A stretch of DNA of 64,000 nucleotides from Clostridia bacterium (GCA_028709705.1 JAQVWL010000003.1:1-64000), one strand, 5' to 3'; shown: positions 45,361-54,606, counted from the stretch's first letter. The notes: generated from the letters alone by a model not told the origin. Numbers and translations are program-made.

Positions 45361-45442
45361 TTTCGCTTTTCCTTAATAGGTTTATTATAACCAAATTTTG
45401 ACAAAAAGTCAAATCAAAGCAAAAAAAATAAATAAAAAAATA

Positions 45443-45489
45443 ACAATATATATAGTACTATGCAAACGCATAGCACCACAATATATTGT
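45443..45489. repeat. Small palindromic repeat, copy A
   Basis: CTATGC-AAAC-GCATAG core flanked by ACAATATAT and ATATATTGT, making a nested palindrome of about 47 bp in the gap between the deacetylase and desulfurase genes. Confidence 0.65.
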
Positions 45490-45493
45490 GTTT

Positions 45494-46225
45494 TTATGCT
45501 ATTGTGTTACTAACGGTTGTAATGTTAAGATTTTGGCTTTTAAAAAAATCTATTATACCTGGCAAGGCTTCCAAAGTTTTTGCTGTTGGGTGCATAAGCA
45601 CAAGGTCGCCCCCACTTGCATTTTTTGTTGCTCTGTTAAAAATCAAGTTGGCATCTTTATCTCGCCAATCTATTGTGTCTTTGGTCCACATAATTGTTTT
45701 GTAACCCAAACTTTCGGCAACTGTTAAAGTTGTGTTATTAAAAGCACCACTTGGCGGAGCAAACAAGTTCATTTCCACGCCTGTAAAACTTTTTACAAGT
45801 TGATGTGTAAGATTAATTTCATCAAAATTTTCTTGCTGATTTATTTTGTTTTGGTCTTTGTGCACATAACCGTGATTGCCAAGTTCGCAGTTATATTCCA
45901 AAATCATATTCAAAAAATCACTGTTTTTTGATGCCCAAACTCCGCCCACAAAAAAAGTTGTTGTCACATTTTTTTGTTTCAAAACTTCCAAAATCGGCTC
46001 CAAATATTCATCGCCCCAATAAACATTAAACATCAAAGAAACATTGTTGCCACTTGTGTTTCCTTTGTATATCGCCTCCACACTGCTTTTGCTGTTAAAG
46101 GCATTTAACGCACCGCCGGCGTAAGAAAAAGCAAAAACCGTTAAAAGCAAAACCAAAATGATTAAGTTAGTTGTTATTCTTCTTAATGCACTTGTTTTTT
46201 TTATTTTAAAATATGTTATTTTCAT
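45494..46225 (-). CDS. Polysaccharide deacetylase-family (NodB-like) protein, probably exported
   Basis: 243 aa. Signal anchor near residues 17-38 (LIILVLLLTVFAFSYAGGAL). NodB fold: SLMFNVYWGDEYLEPIL, TTTFFVGGVWASKN, metal histidines in GNHGYVH, APPSGAFN, DTIDWRD and LVLMHPTAKTLEAL. In motif 1 the usual catalytic Asp (TFDD) reads Asn, so activity may be altered. A sporulation-type CATACGAT box lies 5 nt before ATG and there is no Shine-Dalgarno, suggesting a PdaB-like sporulation role. Confidence 0.82.
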   Translation of the reverse strand: MKITYFKIKKTSALRRITTNLIILVLLLTVFAFSYAGGALNAFNSKSSVEAIYKGNTSGNNVSLMFNVYWGDEYLEPILEVLKQKNVTTTFFVGGVWASKNSDFLNMILEYNCELGNHGYVHKDQNKINQQENFDEINLTHQLVKSFTGVEMNLFAPPSGAFNNTTLTVAESLGYKTIMWTKDTIDWRDKDANLIFNRATKNASGGDLVLMHPTAKTLEALPGIIDFFKSQNLNITTVSNTIA

Positions 46226-46230
46226 ACTTA

Positions 46231-46238
46231 ATCGTATG
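46231..46238 (-). promoter_or_regulatory. Sporulation-type -10 box 5 nt from deacetylase ATG
   Basis: Minus strand CATACGAT, TAAGT, ATG. 7 of 8 positions of the sigma-E -10 consensus. Confidence 0.5.
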
Positions 46239-46266
46239 CTAATAAGTTTGTAATAATTACAACACC

Positions 46267-48351
46267 TTAACTTTTTGCAACCAACTTCAAGTCCACACGA
46301 CCTTTGTCGTCAATTTTTAGCACTTCAACTTCAACCGTGTCGCCAATTTTTACAATATCTTCAACTTTTTCCACCCTTTTGGAAGAAAGTTTTGAAATAT
46401 GTATCATTCCATCTTTGCCCGGTGCAAGTTCCACAAACGCACCAAAATTCATTATCCTAACAATTTTGCCCGAATAAATTTTGCCCACTTCCAAATCATC
46501 GGCAATTCTTAAAATAATTTCTTTTGCACGCTGTGCTTTTGCAATATCTAGCGAAGCAATAAACACTTTTCCGCTGTCTTCAATGTCAATTTTTACGCCT
46601 GTTTCTTCAATGATTTTGTTAATAACTTTACCGCCCGAACCAATAACATCTTTGATATCTTCGCTGTCAATATTAAATGTTAAAATTTTTGGTGCATATT
46701 TAGAAACTGTTTTTCTTGGTTTTTCCAAAACATCTAGCATTTGTTTTAAAATATTCAATCTGCCAAGGCGGGCTTGTTCCAAAGCGGTTTTCAAAATATT
46801 TTCATCAATTCCTTTAATTTTTATATCCATTTGAATTGCGGTTATTCCGCTTTCTGTTCCCGTAACTTTAAAGTCCATATCGCCCAAAAAGTCTTCCAAA
46901 CCTTGAATGTCGGAAAGCACAGAACAGTTTTTGTCATCTTTGATAAGTCCCATTGCAATGCCCGCAACTGGTGCTTTGATTGGCACTCCGCCGTCCATAA
47001 GAGCAAGAGTTGAACCGCAAACACTTGCCATTGAAGAAGAACCATTACTGCTCAAAACTTCACTAACAAGTCTTAATGTATAAGGAAATTCTTCTTCGGT
47101 TGGAATAACGGGTTCAAGCGCTCTTTCCGCCAACGCACCGTGTCCAATTTCTCGCCTGCCCGGCCCACGCATATTTTTTGACTCGCCCGTTGCATAAGGT
47201 GGCATATTGTAATGGTGTATGTATCTTTTTGTTTCAATATCATCAAGCCCTTCAAGTTTTTGTGCTTCGCTGATAGAACCCAAAGTCAAGGCAGTCAAAA
47301 CTTGTGTTTGTCCTCTTGTGAAAACTCCCGTTCCGTGAACTCGTGGAAGTACTCCCGCATCGCACCAAATTGGTCTGATTTCGGTAAGTTTTCTGCCATC
47401 GGGTCTTATGCCTTTTTTCAAAATTTTTTCTCGCACTGTTTCTTTTACAATTTTGTAAAGCACATCGCCAATTTGCCTATCCATTTCAACATATTTTTCT
47501 GCAAAATGTGCTTTGGTTTCGGTGTCAACATTTCTTTGATTGTTTTGTCTTTCTTCTCTATCAAAAGTTTCAAGTGCTTTTTGTATTTTGGAAGTTGCAA
47601 ACTCTCTAACATCTTTTTCAAGTTGAGCATCAATTTTATATAATTCAAATGGTCGTTCTTTTATTTTCAAACTTGCTTTGATATCGTTTTGAAACTTGAC
47701 AAGTTTTTTGATTTCTTCGTGTGCAAAGAAAATTGCTTCTAGCATTGTTTTTTCTGTAACTTCTTTTGCACCTGCTTCTACCATTAACACTGCATCTGCC
47801 GTTCCACTAACTGTCAAATTTATCAAACTTTTTTCACGTTCCGCTTCGGTTGCATTTGCAATAAATTTGCCATCAACAAGAGCAACATTGACTGAACCTG
47901 TTGGTCCGCCAAAAGGTATGCCCGACATTGTCAAGGCAAAACTGCTTCCAAGCATTGCAAGCGGTTCCGGCAAAACATCAGGTTCAACCGAAAGCACCGT
48001 CGCTACCACATTGACATCATTGAAAAACCCTTTTGGGAAAAGCGGTCTTAAAGGTCTGTCAATAAGTCTTGAAGTGATAATTGCCTTGTCGCTTGCCCTA
48101 CCTTCTCGCCTTTTAAATCCGCCAGGGATTTCGCCAACCGAATACATTTTTTCTTCAAAGTCAACGCCAAGTGGAAAAAAATCTATGCCCGGTCTTGCAT
48201 TTTCCGACATAGTCACATTGACCATAACAACAGTTTCGCCACAACGAACAACGCAATTTCCGTGTGCTGTTTCACAATATCTGCCTGTTTCAATTTGAAC
48301 TTCTTTCCCACCTATTTGGGTTTTGTAAATTGTTGCATTTTTATTACTCAT
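46267..48351 (-). CDS. pnp: Polyribonucleotide nucleotidyltransferase (PNPase)
   Basis: 3'-5' phosphorolytic exoribonuclease. Two RNase PH domains (GGFKRREGRASDKAIITSRLIDRPLRPLFP-type start; CSSNGSSS-equivalent LSSNGSSSMASVCGST), then KH (IKDVIGSGGKVINKI) and S1 (YSGKIVRIMNFGAFVEL) domains. 694 aa. TTGGAGG before ATG. Downstream of rpsO, the conserved rpsO-pnp order, with a structured leader between. Confidence 0.97.
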   Translation of the reverse strand: MSNKNATIYKTQIGGKEVQIETGRYCETAHGNCVVRCGETVVMVNVTMSENARPGIDFFPLGVDFEEKMYSVGEIPGGFKRREGRASDKAIITSRLIDRPLRPLFPKGFFNDVNVVATVLSVEPDVLPEPLAMLGSSFALTMSGIPFGGPTGSVNVALVDGKFIANATEAEREKSLINLTVSGTADAVLMVEAGAKEVTEKTMLEAIFFAHEEIKKLVKFQNDIKASLKIKERPFELYKIDAQLEKDVREFATSKIQKALETFDREERQNNQRNVDTETKAHFAEKYVEMDRQIGDVLYKIVKETVREKILKKGIRPDGRKLTEIRPIWCDAGVLPRVHGTGVFTRGQTQVLTALTLGSISEAQKLEGLDDIETKRYIHHYNMPPYATGESKNMRGPGRREIGHGALAERALEPVIPTEEEFPYTLRLVSEVLSSNGSSSMASVCGSTLALMDGGVPIKAPVAGIAMGLIKDDKNCSVLSDIQGLEDFLGDMDFKVTGTESGITAIQMDIKIKGIDENILKTALEQARLGRLNILKQMLDVLEKPRKTVSKYAPKILTFNIDSEDIKDVIGSGGKVINKIIEETGVKIDIEDSGKVFIASLDIAKAQRAKEIILRIADDLEVGKIYSGKIVRIMNFGAFVELAPGKDGMIHISKLSSKRVEKVEDIVKIGDTVEVEVLKIDDKGRVDLKLVAKS

Positions 48352-48411
48352 TTTTCCTCCAATAAATATATCAAAAACTTTGCTTTTTTTGCAAAATTAT
48401 TGCTTTGAAAA

Positions 48412-48496
48412 AATACGGAAGTGTGAGCAACGGCGAGCAAAAATGTTTGAAAAACATTTAAAAAATTTTAAAGAATTTAAAATTTACTTCCGCATT
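48412..48496 (-). ncRNA. Structured pnp leader (three-way junction)
   Basis: AATACGGAAGT/ACTTCCGCATT (11 bp, one wobble in RNA) encloses two perfect hairpins: AAATGTTT-gaa-AAACATTT and AAATTTTAAA-gaa-TTTAAAATTT. It lies about 60 nt upstream of the pnp ATG. Enterobacterial pnp leaders are double-stranded sites for RNase III and PNPase autocontrol; a similar role here is inference. Confidence 0.5.
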
Positions 48497-48504
48497 ATAA
48501 ATAG

Positions 48505-48529
48505 AAAAAACGGCTGGAAAAACCAGCCG
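48505..48529 (-). terminator. rpsO terminator
   Basis: Minus strand CGGCTGG-TTTTT-CCAGCCG followed by TTTTTT. Confidence 0.88.
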
Positions 48530-48535
48530 AAAATG

Positions 48536-48790
48536 TTATCTTATATCAAGTTTTGTTTTTAGTTCTCGGTAACTATCAATATTTGTGTTTTTTAAATAGT
48601 TAAGCAAGTTCTTTCTTTGACCCACCATTTTCAAAAGTCCCAATCTTGTGTGATTGTCTTTTTTGTTGACTTTCAAATGTTCTGTCAAATGATTGATTCT
48701 TTCAGTAAGCAATGCAATTTGAACATAGGTTGATCCAGTGTCTTTTTCATTGATTTTGAACTTTTCAATAATTTCTTTTTTTGTTTTCAT
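48536..48790 (-). CDS. rpsO: 30S ribosomal protein S15 (uS15)
   Basis: 84 aa, about five shorter than usual. Conserved [24 protein letters not shown] and [25 protein letters not shown] before ATG. Own terminator, then pnp. Confidence 0.97.
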   Translation of the reverse strand: MKTKKEIIEKFKINEKDTGSTYVQIALLTERINHLTEHLKVNKKDNHTRLGLLKMVGQRKNLLNYLKNTNIDSYRELKTKLDIR

Positions 48791-48914
48791 TTTAACCTCC
48801 TAAATAAGTCGCTTTGAACAACGAAAATCGTAAAAATTTGAGGTAATACGCGATAATCCTTGTAAAAAGTCATATATAAAATAACACATTTTTTGCAATT
48901 TGTAAAGTGCTTTT

Positions 48915-49490
48915 TTAAAATAATTTTTCCAATTCTGTTTGAATAAATTTTCCCGCTTCTGCCAAAGTTTCGCTGTCAAGTTTTTTGTTATAAAATTCAG
49001 TCAATTCAAAAGGTTTGCCAATTGTAAGCGTGTTTTTGTGAAATATTTTGCCACGTTTTTCTATGTGCATAGGAACAATTGGCAACTTGGATTTTATTGA
49101 AAACATTGCACTGCCATTTTTCAGGGTTTGCAAGTCCTCACCGCCTTTGTTGCGTGTCCCTTCGGGAAAAACAACCAAAAGTCTGCCTTTTTTTAGAACA
49201 GACAGGCAAGTTTTTATAGATTTTAAGTCAATGTTATTTCTATCTATTGGAATAACTCCAATAGATTTAAAAAACCAATTTTTTATTTTTTTGTCAAAAA
49301 GTTCTTTTTTACCCAAAAAGTTTAGCCTGCGGTGTATATACGAACCAACATAAATAACATCAAGACTGCTCAAATGATTGCAAATCAAAATTCCGCCACC
49401 TTTGACAATGTTTTTTTTATTTTTTATTTTGCAAGGATAAAAAAGTCTTATCCACGGCCAAGTTAAAATATAAGTAAGCCAATACATCAT
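48915..49490 (-). CDS. plsC: 1-acyl-sn-glycerol-3-phosphate acyltransferase
   Basis: Makes phosphatidic acid at the membrane. HX4D active site in ICNHLSSLDVIY, acyl-acceptor motif VFPEGTRNKGG and VPMHIEK. About 191 aa. GTG 49499 is possible, but ATG 49490 sits better behind GTGGGGTG. Next to a pseudouridine synthase, a frequent clostridial neighbour. Confidence 0.9.
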   Translation of the reverse strand: MMYWLTYILTWPWIRLFYPCKIKNKKNIVKGGGILICNHLSSLDVIYVGSYIHRRLNFLGKKELFDKKIKNWFFKSIGVIPIDRNNIDLKSIKTCLSVLKKGRLLVVFPEGTRNKGGEDLQTLKNGSAMFSIKSKLPIVPMHIEKRGKIFHKNTLTIGKPFELTEFYNKKLDSETLAEAGKFIQTELEKLF

Positions 49491-49517
49491 TTTAATCACC
49501 CCACTAAAAAGGAAAAA

Positions 49518-50246
49518 TTATTCTCCCAACCCCAAAACTTCCATTTCTTTTTTGCTTAATTTTTTAAACTCGCCCCTTTGCAGTCCGCCAAGTTTTATTT
49601 CTCCAATCGCAACTCTTTTTAGCAAAACAATATCTTTTCCTATTGCTTCAAACATACGGCGAATTTGTCTGTTCTGCCCTTCGTTTATTTTGATAGACAA
49701 GCGTGTTTTTTCAATTTTTCCGCCTGCTTTTTTGGTTGCTTTAATAACAGTTATTTTTGCTTTTGGCATACGCACGCCATTTTCCACAACTCCGGCAGAA
49801 AGCACTGCAAGTTCGCTTTGTTTAATTTCGCCTTCAATGGTGCAATAATATTCTTTTTCAATATCAAAAGAAGGGTGAATAAGACTTTGTGCCATTTGCC
49901 CATCATTTGTGATAAGCAACAAACCTTCGGTATTGTAATCCAATCTTCCAACAGTAAACAATCTAACATTTGGTATTTTTACAATGTCAAAAACTGTTTT
50001 TCGACCCTTGTCATCACTTGCACTGCAAATATAACCTTTGGGCTTGTTTAGTTTCAAATAAAAAAACTCACTAGGCAATTTTAGTGTTTTTTCTTTGTAA
50101 ATAATAATGTCTTTATTTTCATTTATTTGTGTGCCAAGTTCGGTTACTGGTTTTCCGTTTACAGAAACTTCCCCCGCCAAAATAATTTCATCGCACTTTC
50201 TGCGAGAAGCAACGCCAACGCTTGCCAAAAATTTGTTTAATCTCAT
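49518..50246 (-). CDS. RsuA/RluB-family rRNA pseudouridine synthase
   Basis: S4 RNA-binding domain (MRLNKFLASVGVASRRKCDEII) followed by the catalytic domain with active Asp in VGRLDYNTEGLLLITNDG, and INEGQNRQIRRMFEAIG. 242 aa from ATG 50246; the track start at 50282 would run through the promoter. No Shine-Dalgarno, but CATAAT lies 7 nt before the ATG with a TTGAAA -35. Likely leaderless. Confidence 0.92.
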   Translation of the reverse strand: MRLNKFLASVGVASRRKCDEIILAGEVSVNGKPVTELGTQINENKDIIIYKEKTLKLPSEFFYLKLNKPKGYICSASDDKGRKTVFDIVKIPNVRLFTVGRLDYNTEGLLLITNDGQMAQSLIHPSFDIEKEYYCTIEGEIKQSELAVLSAGVVENGVRMPKAKITVIKATKKAGGKIEKTRLSIKINEGQNRQIRRMFEAIGKDIVLLKRVAIGEIKLGGLQRGEFKKLSKKEMEVLGLGE

Positions 50247-50253
50247 AACAATC

Positions 50254-50282
50254 ATTATGGCACAAATCAAAACAAATTTCAA
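50254..50282 (-). promoter_or_regulatory. Pseudouridine synthase promoter, leaderless geometry
   Basis: Minus strand TTGAAA (50277-50282), 17-nt spacer, CATAAT (50254-50259), 7 nt, ATG. Confidence 0.5.
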
Positions 50283-50328
50283 GTAAAGTTATTGAAAAAA
50301 ATTGTTACACTATTTTTAAATCATAAAA

Positions 50329-51492
50329 TTACTTCCATATTTTTGCAATATCTTTTATGTTTTGCAAAATGCTATCTTTTTTTACCAAATCAGCAGTCAA
50401 AATATCATCTTCAAAAAGCAGTTGGTTGTCAAAATATATTTTCACCGTTCCAACTTTTTGCTCTTTGCTCACGGGTGCAGAAACTTGTTCGGGCAAATCA
50501 TATTGAAAATTTATGTGCAAAAATTCTTCTTCGGTTAAAGGATATTCAAAACATTTTCTTGAAAAAATTTTTACAAACGGTTGCTTGCCATTTTCAACAG
50601 GCAAATTTTCTAGCATATTATAAGCAGGTATCAACTCATAATTTTTGTATTCTTTAAAAGATTTTTCCATAAAACTGGCACACTCTTCAAACATTGGACC
50701 GCAATTTAGAACCGCACAAACAACTGTCATATTGTTCCTTGTCGCAGAAGAAACAAAGCATCGCCCCGCATTGTCAGTGAACCCTGTTTTTATGCCATTG
50801 CAACCTTTAAAAGTGTTCAAAAGTTTGTTTTTGTTCCTTAAATATCTGTTTTTGACTAACTCGTTGCCGGAAATAACTTTGCTTTTTGTTTGAGAAATTT
50901 CTTGAAATGTTTTATTTTCAAGTGCCTTTGCACTAACTTTTGCCAAATCGTAAGCAGTTGTAAAATGCCCGTTTTCGTCAAGCCCATGCGGGTTTTTAAA
51001 ACTGCTGTTTTTTGCTCCCGCATTTTTTGCGGTTGTTTCCATCATTTTGCAAAAAGTAGGAATATCCTTGCCAACATAATATGCAAGTGCAGTGGCAGAA
51101 TCATTACCAGAAGGCAATAACATTCCAAACAACAATTCTTTTACGGTCAATTTTTCGCCTTTTTGCAAATAAATTGAAGTCCCTTCAATGCCCACAGCCC
51201 TGTCATCAATGTTGACAATTTGGTCCAAATTTGTGCAATTTTCCAGCACCGTTAAAGCAGTAAAAATTTTGGTTGTGCTTGCCATTGCAAGCGGTTCATT
51301 TATGTTTTTTCCATACAACACTCTGCCCGTTTTTTGCTCTAACAAACACATTGCTTTTGCACTTGAATTACTTTGTATTTTTAAATTTGTATCTCCATAA
51401 ACAAAATTTACAAAAGAAAAATTTGCTATTAAAAAAAATAGTAGCAGTGCCAAAAACAATTTTAAAATGTTATTTTTTATTGTTTTTTTCAT
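50329..51492 (-). CDS. D-alanyl-D-alanine carboxypeptidase (DacB-like)
   Basis: Trims peptidoglycan stem peptides; in this gene neighbourhood probably in the spore cortex. Signal peptide (LKLFLALLLFFLIANFSFVNFVYG). Penicillin-binding motifs STTK (MASTTKIF), SGN (LPSGNDSA) and KTG (GIKTGFTDNAG). A C-terminal beta domain follows. 387 aa. GGAG before ATG. Start overlaps ytfJ by 23 nt. Confidence 0.92.
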   Translation of the reverse strand: MKKTIKNNILKLFLALLLFFLIANFSFVNFVYGDTNLKIQSNSSAKAMCLLEQKTGRVLYGKNINEPLAMASTTKIFTALTVLENCTNLDQIVNIDDRAVGIEGTSIYLQKGEKLTVKELLFGMLLPSGNDSATALAYYVGKDIPTFCKMMETTAKNAGAKNSSFKNPHGLDENGHFTTAYDLAKVSAKALENKTFQEISQTKSKVISGNELVKNRYLRNKNKLLNTFKGCNGIKTGFTDNAGRCFVSSATRNNMTVVCAVLNCGPMFEECASFMEKSFKEYKNYELIPAYNMLENLPVENGKQPFVKIFSRKCFEYPLTEEEFLHINFQYDLPEQVSAPVSKEQKVGTVKIYFDNQLLFEDDILTADLVKKDSILQNIKDIAKIWK

Positions 51493-51877
51493 TGCTTTTT
51501 TCTCCGCATAAATTGTCCACTATTTTGTTAAAAATTTTTAAAACAGATTGATATGCGTTTGTGTTTTCAATGTCAATAAATTCAACTCCGTTTTGATTTT
51601 CGACCAAAAACCCAACCGGCGTTATTGTCATTCCGCCACCGCTTCCGCCTGCCAATGGGAAATTTTCTTGGTTTTTCCGTTTGGGGTTGTTGCAAAACTC
51701 GCCACCGCCAACAACATAGCCCACACTAACTTTTGAAAACGGAATAATGATTGTGCCATCGGGCGAAATTATTGGTTCGCCAATAATTGTATTCGCTTCT
51801 ATCATTCCATTCAAATTTTTCATTGTATTTTCAATCAAGTTTTCAATTGATTTATTATTTTCAAAAATACCTTTCAT
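51470..51877 (-). CDS. ytfJ: GerW/YtfJ-family sporulation protein
   Basis: 135 aa. Family pattern IIGEPIISPDGTIIIPFSKVSVGYVVGGGEF, LAGGSGGGMTITPVGFLVEN. In Bacillus it is made in the forespore and affects germination. AGGGG before ATG. A CATAATA box (51887-51893) fits a forespore sigma-F/G -10. Confidence 0.9.
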   Translation of the reverse strand: MKGIFENNKSIENLIENTMKNLNGMIEANTIIGEPIISPDGTIIIPFSKVSVGYVVGGGEFCNNPKRKNQENFPLAGGSGGGMTITPVGFLVENQNGVEFIDIENTNAYQSVLKIFNKIVDNLCGEKSNEKNNKK

Positions 51878-51886
51878 AACAACCCC

Positions 51887-51893
51887 TATTATG
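51887..51893 (-). promoter_or_regulatory. Possible sigma-F/G -10 of ytfJ
   Basis: Minus strand CATAATA just before the AGGGG site; consensus sigma-G -10 is CATANTA. The -35 is not convincing. Confidence 0.35.
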
Positions 51894-51925
51894 CTTATTA
51901 TTTGCGAATATTAGCATATTATGCT

Positions 51926-52474
51926 TTACACTTTTTTCTTTTTGCTTTCAAATATTGTTATAAAAAAACTGACAAAAACATCAAAAATAGAAATAGAAAA
52001 TTTTGAAAAAAAATATACCAAAAAAACATTTTCATTAAACACTGTACTTGTGTTGATTTTTATTTTGCTTGAAGGTTTAATATTTTTTATATATGCTGAC
52101 AAAATATGAAAAAAAATATCAAAAAAACTGCTTAAAATTGCCGATTCAAATGCGTCGTTTGTTCCAATTTTTGAAAAAATAGTTAATTGTTTTAGCATTG
52201 TTTTTTGCCTTAATTTTAGAGTAAAATCTTCATAAAATTTTAGTTTGGGGTCAGTAAATTGATATTCTATCTGCTTTCGTTCTTTTTTTGTGCGAACAAT
52301 AATTCCGCTATGCTTTAATTGAAAAGTAAAATATTCCAATTTTATGAACCACAATTTTATTATCACCAAACCGCTTTTTTTATAAGGGTCAAAAGAAAAA
52401 TATAACCGAAAATATAACGGCAAAATAATAATAGTTAAAAAAAATAAAACTATAACAAGAATTAAACCAAGCAT
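51926..52474 (-). CDS. DUF2953 domain protein
   Basis: 182 aa. N-terminal membrane helix (MLGLILVIVLFFLTIIILPLYF), a strand-rich domain (SGLVIIKLWFIKLEYF) and a second apolar stretch near the C terminus. Unknown function; placement between scpB and ytfJ is the usual clostridial arrangement. No Shine-Dalgarno seen. Confidence 0.75.
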   Translation of the reverse strand: MLGLILVIVLFFLTIIILPLYFRLYFSFDPYKKSGLVIIKLWFIKLEYFTFQLKHSGIIVRTKKERKQIEYQFTDPKLKFYEDFTLKLRQKTMLKQLTIFSKIGTNDAFESAILSSFFDIFFHILSAYIKNIKPSSKIKINTSTVFNENVFLVYFFSKFSISIFDVFVSFFITIFESKKKKV

Positions 52475-52512
52475 AGTTTTAGTATTAGTTTTTTTTTGAT
52501 AATTATGATTTT

Positions 52513-53145
52513 TTAACTTATATTTTCTTGGTTGTCATCTTCATTCAACTGAACTTCAAGTTTTTTTTCCAAGTCTTCAAGTTTAAAATCAAAATACAAA
52601 CTGTTTGAACTTTCTTCTTCTCTTATGACTGCAATTCTTTCCAAAAGGTCTTGATATTCTGGCAAATTGTTTAAATCGGTTAGACCAAATCTTTTCAAAA
52701 ACTCGTCCGTTGTGCCATAAAGCAAAGGTTTTCCAACCGCATCTTTTCTGCCAACAACTTCAATCATTTTGTGTTCTTCCAAAATATTTATTGCATAATC
52801 ACTGCTCACTCGCCTTATATCTTCAATGTCAAGTCTTGTAATTGGTTGCTTGTAAGCAATAATTGCAAGAGTTTCAAGTGCCGCTTTTGTAAGTGCTTTT
52901 TCACGAATTGGATTAAGCACTGCGGATATAAAATCGGCATATTTGGGGTTTGAAGCAAGTTGAATTTTGTTTTTGTATTCAATAATTTGAATTCCCGCAT
53001 TTTCGGTTGTTTCGGCTTTTAATTCTTCAACCGCTTTTTTTACTTGTTTGGAACTAACATTCAATTTTTCACAAAAAAAGTCAAGGTCTATGCCTTCGCC
53101 CGCAACAAAAAGTGTTGATTTTATAATTTCTTTTAAATTTTCCAT
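52513..53145 (-). CDS. scpB: Segregation and condensation protein B
   Basis: Kleisin-associated winged-helix subunit of the SMC-ScpAB condensin. 210 aa. Conserved ALETLAIIAYKQPITRLDIEDIRRVSSDYAI and GRKDAVGKPLLYGTTDEFLKRFGL. AAGGATAAAAA before ATG; 3 nt after scpA. Confidence 0.95.
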   Translation of the reverse strand: MENLKEIIKSTLFVAGEGIDLDFFCEKLNVSSKQVKKAVEELKAETTENAGIQIIEYKNKIQLASNPKYADFISAVLNPIREKALTKAALETLAIIAYKQPITRLDIEDIRRVSSDYAINILEEHKMIEVVGRKDAVGKPLLYGTTDEFLKRFGLTDLNNLPEYQDLLERIAVIREEESSNSLYFDFKLEDLEKKLEVQLNEDDNQENIS

Positions 53146-53148
53146 TTT

Positions 53149-53901
53149 TTATCCTTCCAAATCTTCGTTCAAAAAAATTATGATTTTTTGAAACAAGCCA
53201 TCTTGTTTTATTTTTGCAATTTGCATTTTCAAGAGTTCCAAAAGTGCAAGAAAAATATTTATAAGTTCACTTTTTGTTTGCCCTTCTTCAAAAAGGTCTT
53301 CAAAATTGACTTGTTTCTTTTCTTTTAAAGCCTTTTTGGTGCTAGAAATTTTTTCGGCAACTGTAAAGCGGTCTTTGGCAATCTCTTTTGGTTTTTCTTC
53401 CAAAACTTTTTTGTCTGACTTTGTCAAAATACCCACAAAAGCATCTAAAAGTTTGTCAAGCACCATATCTTTTAAAACAATTTTGGGATTGCCAACATTT
53501 TCATCGGGGTTTTTATACATACGGTCAATATTTTCAATGCTTTTCAAACTTTCGCCCGCTTCTTTAAAAATTTTGTATTCTTTAAGGCGGTTCAAAAGTA
53601 GCATTTCGCTGTCTTCTTCATCTTCTTGAACTTCATCAAGTCTTGGTAACAAAGACTTTGATTTTATTTCTATAAGCGTTGCCGCCATTGTTATAAAATC
53701 ACTTGCTTTTTCCATATCCAAATTTTTTAGGTTGTTCAAAAATTCCAAGTATTGCCCTGTAAGTTCTGCAAGTTTGACTTCGGCAATATCCATTTTGTTT
53801 TTTTTGATAATTTCTAGCAATAAATCAAGCGGACCTTCAAAATTTTCCAACTTGAATTGATAATCATCTTCAAAATTGTTGATTATTTCTTCATTTTCCA
53901 T
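53149..53901 (-). CDS. scpA: Segregation and condensation protein A
   Basis: Kleisin subunit bridging SMC heads. 250 aa from MENEEIINN (ATG 53901), which overlaps the protease stop as TAATG. The track start adds six residues from the protease frame. Conserved YQFKLENFEGPLDLLLEIIKKNKMDIAEV and EYLEFL-type EFLNNL. Confidence 0.94.
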   Translation of the reverse strand: MENEEIINNFEDDYQFKLENFEGPLDLLLEIIKKNKMDIAEVKLAELTGQYLEFLNNLKNLDMEKASDFITMAATLIEIKSKSLLPRLDEVQEDEEDSEMLLLNRLKEYKIFKEAGESLKSIENIDRMYKNPDENVGNPKIVLKDMVLDKLLDAFVGILTKSDKKVLEEKPKEIAKDRFTVAEKISSTKKALKEKKQVNFEDLFEEGQTKSELINIFLALLELLKMQIAKIKQDGLFQKIIIFLNEDLEG

Positions 53902-54599
53902 TAACCAAACAACCCCCAAAACAAATTGAAAACGTACAAGATTGCGGGGTTGACATAACTGATAACCAAACTTAAAACTGAGTTGCCGGCAAATATTGGC
54001 AAGATTAGCAAAACAAAAATAAAGAAACTGTATTGAGTCATAAACTGAATAAACCTGTTGTTATATTTGGTAAAAATTGAAATAAAGTTGAACCCATCAA
54101 GCGGATAAATTGGCAACAAATTGAAAATAAAAAGAATAAGATTAAGTGTTAGGCACAAGTAAATGAGTTGGTATAAGAAAAACATTAACACGCTTCCGCT
54201 TGAAATAAATTCGGCAATAATCAAAGGTCCTAAAAAGTGCAACACACCCGCAAAAACAAAGGCAAGAGCAAGATTTGCAAGCACTCCGCTAAGAGATGTC
54301 CAAATCAAACCTTTGCGATAATTTCTAAATTTTAGGGGGTTAATTTTTACAGGTTTTGCCCACCCAAAACCAATCAAAAAAAATGAAAGCAAGCCCGAAG
54401 CGCTAAAATGTGCAAATGGATTTAATGTCAACCTGCCCATCATTTTTGGTGTTTCATCTCCGTTTTTGTAAGCAGCCAAAGAATGTGCGTATTCGTGAAA
54501 AGACATTGCCACACAAATTGCAACAAAATACGCAAGGCAAACCGCCAATATTTCCAAAGGTGCTAAATTGTTTGAACCAAGTATCAATAATATAATCAT
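53901..54599 (-). CDS. Site-2 protease (M50) family membrane peptidase
   Basis: 232 aa, six or so helices. Zinc motif HExxH in SFHEYAHSLAA and the third ligand in LLPIYPLDGFN. It heads the scpA-scpB-DUF2953-ytfJ-dac group. No Shine-Dalgarno; TATAAT lies 7 nt before ATG with a TTGCAA -35, so the whole operon may start as a leaderless mRNA. Confidence 0.9.
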   Translation of the reverse strand: MIILLILGSNNLAPLEILAVCLAYFVAICVAMSFHEYAHSLAAYKNGDETPKMMGRLTLNPFAHFSASGLLSFFLIGFGWAKPVKINPLKFRNYRKGLIWTSLSGVLANLALAFVFAGVLHFLGPLIIAEFISSGSVLMFFLYQLIYLCLTLNLILFIFNLLPIYPLDGFNFISIFTKYNNRFIQFMTQYSFFIFVLLILPIFAGNSVLSLVISYVNPAILYVFNLFWGLFG

Positions 54600-54606
54600 A
54601 TAAATA

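Noticed and set aside
48380-48562. 60-aa plus-strand ORF in the pnp-rpsO gap
   Set aside because: No ribosome site and it runs through the pnp leader stems and the rpsO terminator.
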